Shown here: piece by piece, positions 51,701 through 62,400 of the stretch | Position numbering within the stretch: the first letter of the stretch is position 1 | Layout: each line of letters starts with the position of its first letter | DNA from: Parus major | Taxonomy: Eukaryota; Chordata; Aves; Passeriformes; Paridae | Direction: 5' to 3' | DNA: 64,000 nucleotides | Assembly (NCBI RefSeq): GCF_001522545.3 | Contig: NC_031773.1 | Location: 41,616,333 to 41,680,332, forward strand | The notes under the pieces: model-generated | What the model was told of the DNA's origin: nothing | The model's input: only the letters and a program-made list of their open reading frames with translations | Database searches by the model: none | Program-made: the position numbers and the translations under genes

Positions 51701-54700
51701 GGCCAGCTGACTGCACATCTTCCCTGTACACATTACTTTAAAACAGGGAAAGTGGTCTCTGGGCAGCTACATCAGTTGCTTGCCACCTGTACAGTGCTCT
51801 AATAAGGAAAATGTTTGTGATTTCTATGGAAAGCCTGGATATAGCATAGCAGTGCCTCATACTGAAGCATGCTCAAAAAGTGAACCTATGGCTCCCTTTT
51901 AACAATGGGAGGCAGATTCTTAAAAGGCAGCACTTTTATAAAGATAGCCCAGTGGCCTTCCTTGATGAGATCCTTGAGCCTTCTCACAAAGGTAATGCAT
52001 CTCATGAAATGTAGGCACATGGAGTTCTGCTTTTGATCCATCAGTAATCAAAACTTAGAGAGAATTCATTTTCAGGATGTGAGAAGGCAGCATTCTCTTT
52101 CTTGCCAACTCAGCTCTTGGCTGGGAGGCAAAATAAATTAATTTGTAGGTGTGTGCTTAAGAAGATGTAACTGAAGTTTAAGACTATAGGAATGTAAAAA
52201 TTCAGCTGACAAGAGTGTAATTGGACTACTGGGCATTTTTTTTCACTGTTTTTATTGAACTTGGATTTTATTTTTTTTTTTATTCCCATCCAGTGCTCAT
52301 GAGAAAAGGGGAAAACCTGATCTCTGGACTCTGGATCCAATAGTTTGCTGTGGTTTATTCACATAACCCTGTGTCAGATGGTTTTTTTTTGTCAGATGGT
52401 TGTTTTTTTCTTTAAGAAGTGAGAATCTACAAATAGCAAATGCCCACTTAAGCACAAAAGAAACAGGCTGAAGAAGAAGACACCTCTCTATATGTTGCCC
52501 ATGTTAGGGTCCTCCAGCTGCCTTGCTCTGGCTTGTCCCCTGGATGCATGGGCTCCTGGCTGTAAACACTCCTTCCATGCCAGAGAGTGCGTAGGGGAAA
52601 GGATCCTGACTCAGGTTTCAACTTTCCTTTGTGAGAATTTATTTAGGAAGCTCTTAATATGTCCTTGTGAGGACCCTTGTTATTGCCCGAAATTCTTCTT
52701 TAACTAGTACCCATGGGACTAGATGACTAAATATGATAATTTTGGAGGACAGATGTAGCTAATTTGGTTGGGTTGGAAATGCCCAGAGCTGAAGAGAGAG
52801 GCAGGCCAGGAGCACAGGTTAATGGGGAGGCAGAGCTGTCACTGCTAGTTTCATGCCTTCCATGTGCAAATTGCCCTCCTGATCCCTGAAACATGAGCAC
52901 CCTTCATCCCACATCTCAGGAGCACGCGAGGTCACCTCCACAGTTTGCAAAGGGCCAGCAGCTGCCTTTTCTCAAGTCAATAGGTAGATATGACTTTGTC
53001 TGTGTCTGTCACACAGAAGTGAATTCAGAGGAGTAGAGGGCAGGTTTTCCCGTGAGCAGGTGGCACACAGCTCTCCTGTCCCAGCTTGCAGGGCACCCAG
53101 CAGACCTGTGTCTTCGTAGCCTCACAGCTGAGCCATGTCCCATTCAGGGCTGTCACATGCGACAAAGATGGGTGAAACTTAATGCCAGGGTTGGCACTGG
53201 TTAATAACTACTTCCTTGAGCTCTGCCAGGGAAATATTATTTATTTATTTTTCATGGCTGCATATTTTTAGCCCAGGGAGATCTCTTTTCCTTTGTACCC
53301 AAGAGCTGGATATTATCAGCCCAGCTGATCCAGAAGCATGACCCTTTCGCTCCATGATATGCAGCATGTGGGTTTAAAGAAAGCTCAAAACATACCTCTT
53401 TCTTTTCACTCACCCCACTTGAAATTATCTGGGCAACACTGACCTTAATTTCTGAGTCTCCTTGTCAGTATGGGACTCTACTAACCCAGAAGTATCTTAC
53501 ACAATGGACTGTAAACCTCATGTGTGTGAAGTTCATGGCCACAGGAGCAAGTACAGGAGCAAAGGGTCCCTGTGTGAATGTCTCTACATTTTTACCAAGT
53601 GAAAGCTCATTATATTCTGCAGAATAGAAGCAGACTGACTGAGAATAAGTTCTCAAAATAGCTTAAATTCCATCAGCATTACTAAGTGTGACAACAATAA
53701 AACCTAAGACTTTCATGGCATGTGGGGAACCTCCTCCCCACTCCATGTTTGCTCTCTCTGGCAGCTAAATGGTAAAAAAAAGGAAAATATTCTTCAAGAG
53801 GGACAATACTGTGGAAGCTTTATGAATGCATGGCTAGGTTAGCCCACACTGCTTTGTGCAACTTGGCTTGCACTGTTCACTGGGTCTTTGCCAAACATAT
53901 CTGTTGCGTAATTATGTGGCTCACTCTAATAAATTCACAGAAGTTTCTAGGGGTGTAGCTGAAGTTTATTATTATTATACAACCCCCACCACAATGAGAC
54001 ATAAATCCTAATTGGTGGACTTAAAGTAGTTATCAAAGCCAATGTTATAACATAAGAAAATGGAAACACCCAGCTATACATGTAAATAGCTGGTAGAAGA
54101 CTTAAAGAAAAAGCTCTATAAAATCATGAGATGCTATTTGTCTGTTTCATTGTGAGCAACTCTAACTGATTTTCTGCACTGTACAGTCACTAAGATTGAA
54201 TAATGCTGGTTTAAACTAAGAGCCATCTCACTGAAGTCAACTTCATTAATTGAGACTTCTGCATGGAAAAGTAAAAATACAGTGATGGCAGACATGGCTT
54301 CACATCCTGCTACTCTGACTGTGCACACAAGTCCTTCCCTTACATAAGGGAGTAAGGAAAGTTTGTGAGAAATGTTCTCATGGTTTCAGCTTACATAGTG
54401 TCTAAGAAATATATTTAATGAGGAATTCTATAACGTGTTCATTATTTTGGTGCGTTGCCAAGCTCTTTACTCCAAAGAGCTGGTTCCAGGATATATGATT
54501 CAGTTGGTGATTTCATGCTCATGTATTCATATGGAAATGGGATGACTTCAATGTTGAGGTACTAGACAGTATGATTAAAGGTGTTGGACCTTGGACTACA
54601 CAATTTAGAACCTTTAAAAATGTTTCCATCCCCACATCTGACCTCACTGCCTTTATTTAATATTCATCTGAAGGAATAACTTTGAAAAGTTATTTTCTCT

Positions 54701-54982
54701 GCAAGAGAAATCTGTGGCATTTCAAAGAACAAATGAAATGTAGACATTCAAAATATACATTAAAAAAAAGAAATAATAATCAAGCAGTCTCCACAGTGAC
54801 AAAAAATGCCCATCTGGCCAGGGCTTTGTGGCCCACTTGGTAAATTCTGGTTAACTGGAACTGCAGCATATTTCCTTGGGAAAAGCCAGTTACGGAGGGA
54901 CGACGCGTGGCAGCCTCGCGGTCTGGGCTGCTGGCCCGCGGCTAGAAGGCAAGTACAGAGCTCTGAAGTGCTCCTGGCTTAC

Positions 54983-55190
54983 CTAGGTCAGAGCACTGCA
55001 CCACACGAAGATGGCACTGGCAGCGGAAGGGGCACACCGGTCCAAAGCCGGATATGACGGGATCATCCGTGGGAGCCATGTCGGCCGAGCCCTCATCCTC
55101 CAGCATAAAGTCAAAGAGGCCCTGCTGGTGGAACGGCTTGGCCAGGCACGCTGGCAGCAGCAGGACAAAGAGCAGAGCCAGCCTCTTCAT
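54983..55190 (-). CDS. DCN: Decorin exon 2 (residues 1-69: signal peptide, propeptide, GAG region, cysteine cap)
   Basis: ATG at 55190-55188 with G at -3. [17 protein letters not shown] is a signal peptide. [14 protein letters not shown] matches the decorin propeptide, removed in mammals by BMP1-type proteinases before Asp-Glu. The N-cap cysteines are C53, C57, C59 and C66 ([17 protein letters not shown]). Oddity: human decorin carries its single chondroitin/dermatan sulfate chain on Ser-Gly in DEASGIG; here the matching positions read DEGSADM (Ser35-Ala36), while a new S47-G-F-G lies just before the cap after acidic D42-D43. The exon is GC-rich with many CpGs. It ends in phase 1 at CTAG|GTAAGC. 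Confidence 0.96.
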
Positions 55191-55218
55191 GGCTTAGTTC
55201 ATCGACTCCCAGCAGAAC
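55191..55218 (-). promoter_or_regulatory. DCN: DCN exon 2 5' UTR with two-codon upstream ORF
   Basis: The exon starts at 55218 after TGAATCCTAG. On the minus strand ATG AAC TAA (55202-55194) forms a minimal ORF, then GCC, then the main ATG in the same frame. The human leader, as I recall it, has ATG AGA TAA ATC before the start, the same arrangement. Such tiny uORFs can modulate initiation by termination and reinitiation; effect here is inferred. Confidence 0.75.
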
Positions 55219-58200
55219 CTAGGATTCAAAGCAGCGCATTAACAACAAAAGTAGAAGCTTCCCATAGCTGCACAGTTCCTCCTGAAGGAGGTCCAGCTCA
55301 TCCACCAATTACATAACTGCTCCTTTCAATAAAAGAAAACCGTGTTGTAAAAATAGGACAGTTATGTGATAGGAGTCTGGTAACTGCCTTTTTTCTTATT
55401 TTTTGCAGAGCCATTTTAAGGCAACTGTAAACACATCTGCTTGTATATCTAGAGTAATATTTATTGGGAACAGGCAGCACTGTCAACTTAGTGATGCAAA
55501 AAAGTCAAAGCAATAAGCCACATTTTCCATGTGCCTGTTTTCTGCCAACATAACAGTCTATTTGATTTCATCAGCATTTATTTCGTAGCAATGGGTTTGA
55601 CCCCTAGGGATAAACCTGAGCTTCCCAAACTCACTGTAGTTCAGAATTTCATGTCTTGAGAAATATTTTGAAGTGTCGATTTTCTGTATGTTTTAAATTA
55701 TAGCCTAGTAAAACTGACTGAGAAAGAGTAGGATTTAGTGACAGGGTGGAGAGTGAGAAGATCTTTACTTACTTAAATGTACTATACTTCTTTCCTAGTT
55801 CAAACAGCACAACAAAATGAAATGCAGTGCTGGTTATATCGAATATTCTTGGCTTTCTTTCCAAATTTTGTAGTGTTGTGTGCACACTTTCTAACAGGAC
55901 TTCAGAGCTTCATTCTGCAGACTTTCATTGTCAGGAGCAACTTTACACAAGTTGTGTGAAGTGTGTATTGCCATAGATATGAAAAAGAAAAGCTGCTTAA
56001 ATACATGTTCTCAGGACTTAGGCCTAGATGCATATCAACACACTCTAGGTTGTGATACCTGTCTCCTTGTGCACTAAGGAGAAATTACATAACCATTTGC
56101 AGGTTGATATCAAGGCTGTAAAGACCAGCTAATTTTCTTAATATTATTTTCTTTTACTATGTGTTTTATATAATGAAGTTCACACTTTACTAACTTGAAA
56201 TCTGCCTTCAAATTGCCAAGTGACACAAAGGCAAATTTGTCATTTATACAGGAACTGTTTTACTAAAACAGTGGCATAATCCTAAATACAGATGCTGCTC
56301 TTTGTAATGAAAGCAAAAATGTTCACTTGCTTCTTCAGGTTGATATCTTAGAAACACCTTGTTTGGGTGCTAGCTGGGATTATTTCTTTTTCTAGAAGAA
56401 GTTATCTAACAGTTAGGGGTGTGGTAGAGCATTTTTCAGCTCCATATTCATTGTTGGACAAAAAAACTGGGAGAGGCAGAAGAGGAGGGCTGTCTCCCTC
56501 TCTACTTTGACATATGGAACCTACCAAGTAGATGACAAGAATGAACAGATTATATCAGGTGAGAGTAGTTTACTAAAGCCTGCCTTTCTAACATAATACA
56601 ACCAGGTACTCTAAAAGGAATGGTTACTGTTAAGAAAAAAGCTAAATACATAAAAAAGCCATGACACTGGATTTAGATACAATTTATATTGTGCCTGAGT
56701 TCATTTTCCTTTATGAATTTATGAATTCCTTTTTGAATTTCTACCTACAGGTGCCAATGCAGATCTCCAGAAACCTTTAGGTTTGTTTCTTAAGATTATG
56801 AGGTTACCTAATAAAATATGCTGGTGACTTAAAATCATAGCTTACAATCCTGTGATCTACCTGACATGAAGACATATATCTAACATCTTCAGATATCCCA
56901 AAGACTTCAAAATTAAATAAATCACATGGAGTAAGATACTGTTTATGTTGTCTCTTTAAGAGACATATTTGTTTTCTTAGTGGGATATGACAGTACTTCT
57001 GTTCCTGGAACAGACACCTTACTGCATGTGCTGAGTGGGATCACAGACCCCAACATCAGCTAGGGAGTTTTTAGTATGTCCTGTCAGCCAGTGCTGTGTA
57101 AACTCGTGACATGTAGCAGGGGCAGGCTGTGTCCCTGTAGATCATCCTCCTGTCCCTCCCCCTGCCCTGGCTCCCCAGCTGTGTCCCTTTCCCAACAACA
57201 CCCCCACCAGAGCACAGGGACACCTCAGGATGTCACAGCAAAGTGCTCTCACTGCATGGCAGTGAGCTGTTTTAATCTAAAATGTGGTTTTTGAAATAGT
57301 GATCATCATGTGTGAATTGTTGCAAAATAAAAATGCAATTTATTGATAATGACAAGAAAAATTTGCTAAATCATCACCGTTCATCACAATAAGCTGCCTT
57401 GTGAAAATGATCAATAAAACCTTACCCCAGTACAAATTATTTTTCAGAATGTATATTAATAACAATAAGCATTGGGAATGCTGCATGCTAATCCTTGAAT
57501 GGCAGTGGCAGCCAGGACTTTTTAAAGACCTTCCTCAGCCTCTTTATATGTATTAATATAATTTTAAAACATTTTAAAATATTTAAAACTACTATGTTCC
57601 CTCTTAAGGTCACTGCTGAAGTACCACCCATCCCAAGAATGCACAAGAATCCAGGATCTTATCCTGGAGTTTAATTATAACCACTCAGAAAAGACAAAAA
57701 GAATAAAAAAAATGCAAAGGCACTTTGGAAGTGTCTTCACACTTTGTTTCTTATTCACATTTATATTGATGACTTCATTTATCTCAGGCCTTTCCTTTGG
57801 TCCCTGTTTTGTAAGTACCATAATAAAATCAGAAAGAGGTGGCTATAAAGGAAAACTGTAGGACAACAAAGGATATTTAAGTATATAATCTGAGGAATCA
57901 ACAGAGAAAACAGCAGACACAAGCTATGTGTTAATCAGAATATAGGAAGAGATATCTTCAGTCATATATGCATTCATTCTGCAGACACATGTATCTGTTC
58001 CTATTGTTTGCATGTGTAATTGAACATAAACAAAAGAAAAGATATACACAAAACTGTACTACCAAGAAATGTTTATGTTTTACTTACAAAAAAAAAAAAA
58101 GTAGAGGATAAAAAAATTCTGTGACACAATATTTATGTCTGCAGGACATAACTGTTTAAAATTCCTTTAATTATGTGTTTACAATGAAGAAGACTTTTCC

Positions 58201-59113
58201 ACAAGCAGAGGAAACTATACCATAGGCTTGGCTACATTTCATTTTAAAATACCACTGAAAATTTGCTTCATCAGTTCACGTCACCACTGTATTGGTGGTC
58301 TTCTTGTCAGTTTACCTTAATAGTAAGGTTAAATTATTAGTTCACCTAGTGTCAGAAATCTCTCAAAATTCCACAAAGACAAGCTAAACAATATTTTCCA
58401 GTTTCAAAAAAATCCCCTCCATTTTATGTTTTGCCCATTTTGTGCAATAAAGTCTAGATATGCAAACACAGAAGCTGGAAGTTTTAAAGAGAATAAAACT
58501 CTGTTAACAGGAGTTTCAACTGTAGGAATTTTCTTTTCTACAATTTCATTCATAAGAACCTTCTTTAAACATGATTCCCTTGCTTTTACTTTTGCAACAT
58601 AGCACTTTCTAACATTACAAAGGCATACACAGAACCCGTATAACTTACTACTGTGCGTTTTTTTTCTCTGAAATTAAAATTATATTTCATCAGTGTCTGA
58701 AATATATATGAAGAAACACATGAGAAAGAAATCACAGAGTGCAGTTTAAAGCAGAAATGTAAGCATACATGCATTTTTTACACTCCCTTTATCACCGATT
58801 CTAAACACTGGATTGCAGAGAATATACTGCTGGAAAAGTTTACAGCAAAGAAAAAGAAAGGACTATAGCAGTGGTTATACAAATCAAAACAAGAGACAGA
58901 ATAGTCAAATAAACAGTAGGAAATCTGCACAGTCTTGGAGAATGTATTCTCATGTTTCCAAGAAACAAAAGTGCTGCATAGAAAACTTAACATTACTAAA
59001 CATTTAGCAGGATTTTTAACTTGCTTCTCTTGAAATTCAAACAGTTCTTGCCATAGACTTGCCCGAAGTTTTATTAGTGCAGCATAGTTCAGAAGAATTA
59101 CTAAAAACCGTAC
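55219..59113 (-). other. DCN: DCN intron 1
   Basis: About 3.9 kb between donor AAAAG|GTACGG (59113) and the exon 2 acceptor. A GC-rich patch at 57000-57260 is unclassified. No repeat or exon is recognised. Confidence 0.8.
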
Positions 59114-59460
59114 CTTTTAATCCAGGGATTTGCAACAGGAGCTCTCAAAGCTGAGATGTAATTAAACTAAATATTCAACCCAGGCAGAAGGCTTTGCAGG
59201 TGTGGAAAGGAGGAGGGGGTAAATTCAGCTCAGTGACTGTCACTTGGTGGAAAACCCTCCTGCTTCTATTCCATAGCACAGTTAAAAAATGTTTCTCTCA
59301 ATGAACACAATCCAGGCTGACACCCACATTAGATCATATGGTAATGATATGTCTCCTGTATTGTAGCCAGAAACTTTATCAGCTCTTTTGCTTTCTTTTC
59401 CTCCTTTTTCTTTTTCATTTGCTTTATTTCTCTTTCATCTGTTTACAATCCCAAACTACT
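59114..59460 (-). other. DCN: DCN exon 1 (non-coding leader), 5' end approximate
   Basis: The exon ends with CCCTGGATTAAAAG at a GTACGG donor. Upstream on the minus strand, blocks recalled from the human DCN 5' UTR occur in order: AATAAAGCAAATG, GATAAAGTTTCTGGCTACAA, ACATATCATTACCATATGAT, TAATGTGGGTGTCAGCC, GTGTTCATTGAG, AGAAGCAGGAGG, CCCCCTCCTCCTTTCCACAC, TGAATATTTAG and ATTACATCTCAGCTTTGAG. The similarity is unusually long for an untranslated exon. It contains several upstream ATGs. The start is set by where the resemblance fades. Human DCN uses alternative leader exons, so an internal start (for example after TGAATATTTAG) is also possible. Confidence 0.8.
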
Positions 59461-62400
59461 TGTACATTATAAGACAGATTCTTAGCTGTAGTTCATCCTA
59501 CTTATTTTATTTATGTCTCTACGGCATATATTTAGGAAAGTTTTCTTGGTTTTAACTCTGAGGGGTTTTATGAGTCATTAATGAAAAAAATGTTTAGCTG
59601 TTCCTGTTCTTTATAGTATTTTGAAATCAAGGAAATGATATAAAAGGGTTAGCTTTAAGTAAAACTATTTAAACAGATATCAACCTGCCTTTCTTATGCT
59701 ATAATCATTGTCAAACCAAGTAGTATATAGTTCAATCTGTGATTATCCTGTCTAATAATAGTTTGTATGTATTTTTTTGAAACTGCAGCATAGTTTTGAT
59801 ATATATATAAATATGAAAATCATGTTTTCATTAGTAAAATGATTCTAACATTTGTGGTTAGTGCTGCTTTATATAAACTTTGCTCTTTTTTTTTTTTTTT
59901 TCTTCACTGCCTTCTCACCAGGACAGCAAAACAGAGGGGAAATTAGCTTTAACTGTTTGGGTTTTGGGCTGGTGATTTTTTCTGGTTTTAATTTTTTTAG
60001 TGGGTTGGTTCTTTGGTTAGCTGAGGTTTTTTTAAGAGACAGAGGAGATTTTTTTTAAAACATGGAAGGAAAAATGTGTCTGACTTATTCAGATTTATAT
60101 TTTATTTTAGTTATTTCTGGTTTTATGCAATTGTCAGTGAAAGCTAAAATGCAGTTTCCTCATTGCTGAGCAATTTTGAAAGTCAAGTGAACTCAAATGA
60201 GAGCAAATACAATAATTATTATTTATTTAGTAATCCAAATACATTGTGAACATGTGTAGCTTCACTGTGCTGTTAGCTGTCCTATCTAAATACTGAAGGC
60301 TTCTGTCTCTGTGTTTTGACTTGTATCCTTTTTATTTCTGCCCCTAGGCAAAGACCAGGTGCATATCTGAAATTAAAGCCTGTAAAATGATGTTTAAAAG
60401 AAGTCAAAATTTTTAGAAACACAATAGACTCTTGAAATGTTAGCTGTCGTCTTCATGCAGGCTCAAGAAGAGCCCTTATAAGAAATATTATAGTTGTTCT
60501 CCTTTGGTGGAAGAAAACATGGTAGAATAATTATCTACTAATTTTGGTGTCTGTAGAACAAAGGTGTAATCCTCTTACATTACAGATTCCTTGTATAGCT
60601 CACTCTAAAAGTTAAGGATCAATTATTCACCCTAGTCTTTGAGCTAACTCCTTTTCCCTGCCTCTCCACTGGATTCAAGACTGCTAATGGTTTTTGTTGT
60701 GACATTTTCCTAGTTTCCTATGATTAGTGGTGTTCCAGGCTTTCATGCTTACAACAAAGCCTTATCTTTGTCCAGAAGTGTCGCCATGAGGCTTGTTGAA
60801 ATCTTGGCTGCATCTTAGTAATGTCAGTTATTTGAACCTTGGTCACCAGCTGCATCTGGTGTTTAAAAACATTTCAAAGCAAGATTTTGATGAGGAACAG
60901 GTCAGGGTAAACTTGTTGTCAGTTTGCTTCACAAAACCCATTCATATCCTTTCCCAGCAAAGCCTTAATACATTTGTTCTGATATCTGTTATGGGGTTGA
61001 AAGGTGTTGTAATTTAATGCCTCAGTAATTTCTTTGGAGGCAGAGAGGGTATGAACAGCCATTTCTCCTTCTTGTCTTGGGCATTAGGGAGACTCAAACC
61101 CAAACTGAAGATAAAGCTGGGAGCAGGTGGAGCACAGTGTACCTGTTGGATGAACTGGGGACTCCATTTTCTTTCAGGAAGTCCAGACCAAGAAGCTGAG
61201 AGGGGAAGAGATGTTACTAGATTTAGGAAGGATGAAAAGAGTTATGCTGCCTGTTGATACCCAGAAGTAGAAGAGGTATGTGTTAGGTGTCCAGCCCTTT
61301 CTGAAATGGAAAGTGGAGTTATGTGGAACAGCAAGTGAAATGGGAGAGGAACTATGACATTGAATATTGACATAATGCCCTATTAATTGTTTTGAATCAA
61401 GGAATGACAGAATGATTTAGGTTGGAGAAGACCTCCAAGGTCATTGAGACTAGCCTTTGAGTGATCACCACCTTGTCAATTAGACCATGGCCTTAAGTGC
61501 CACATCCAGTCTTTTCTTGAGCACCTCCAGGGGTAGTGACTCCACCACCTCTCTGGACAGCCTGTTCCAATGCTTAATCACCTTTTCCATCAAGAAATTC
61601 TTTCTGATGTCCAACCTGAATATCCCCTGGTGCAGCTTGAGGCTATTTGCTTTTACCCCATCACTGGTTGCCTGGGAGAACAGACAGACCTCCCCCACCC
61701 CCGGCCACAGCCTTCTTCCAGGCAGCTGTAGAGAGTGATAAGGTCACCTCTGAGCCTCCTTTTCTCCAGGCTAAACAACCCCAGCTCCCTCAGCTGCCCC
61801 TCACCAGCTTCATTGTTCTTCTCTGGACACACAGTATTTACATGCTTTCATGGGAATGCAGATCCTTTCTGATACAAGTATTCCTTTAATTCCACTCTTT
61901 GCCCCCTGCTGTGTCGCTCAGAAGACAAACAACCCAAAAAAAACCCTAAAAACCAAAAAGCAATATTAAGTCATTACATAATTTTATGGCCCTTGACCAT
62001 ACACATGGCCTAGCATCAATCAGCTATCCTTCTCAGTCTGACCTACTTTGACTACTGCTTAGTCAATACAAAAAATCATTATTAGAACAGTCTTGTTTTC
62101 TATGTGATTTTATTACTCCAATTTAACGAATCTTTAGGGCAACCAAATACTGGTTCCCAGAAAGTTACAGGCAACTGCATGTTAATGTTATTTATATAAC
62201 AATATTTTTATTAAATTTTGATGGATAGCATCTGCTTCATTTGCTCTTGGCTTACTTTGTGGACCTTTCAAAGGGCAGCGGTGGGAAAGAAGGCAGGAAG
62301 CCTGCCTGCTGGTAAGTGCTCTACCTGGGTCCAGAGGAAGTCTCTGCAGGAAAGAGATGAACACTGCCCTGCAAGGAGAAAGCATTTCCTGGGGAAATTG

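Larger units (their letters stand above)
40073..54982 (-). other. DCN: DCN intron 2
   Basis: About 14.9 kb, the largest DCN intron. It contains CR1 fragments at 41271-41413 and 48422-48795, a 22-bp duplication (44216-44259), and a GC-rich CpG-containing block at about 45050-45430. Moderately GC-rich patches at 50220-50480, 51250-51800 and 52480-53300 match no family I recognise. No alternative exon could be supported. Confidence 0.88.
22415..59460 (-). other. DCN: Decorin gene, complete, eight exons
   Basis: Non-coding exon 1 (about 59460-59114) followed by coding exons 55218-54983, 40072-39960, 30326-30113, 29924-29811, 28647-28554, 23951-23813 and 22771-22577. Every junction has AG acceptor and GT donor, and the phases (1, 0, 1, 1, 2, 0) join to one open frame of 358 codons plus stop. 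Human decorin has 359 residues, so the length is normal. The exon layout (113-nt exon 3, 114-nt exon 5, 94-nt exon 6, 139-nt exon 7) is that of a typical decorin gene. It lies upstream of LUM in the same orientation, the conserved SLRP cluster order. Confidence 0.97.

Noticed and set aside
54942..54982. Read-through of DCN exon 2 (residues after SDLG)
   Set aside because: The CTAG|GTAAGC donor ends the exon; spliced to exon 3 it gives [10 protein letters not shown], the family sequence.
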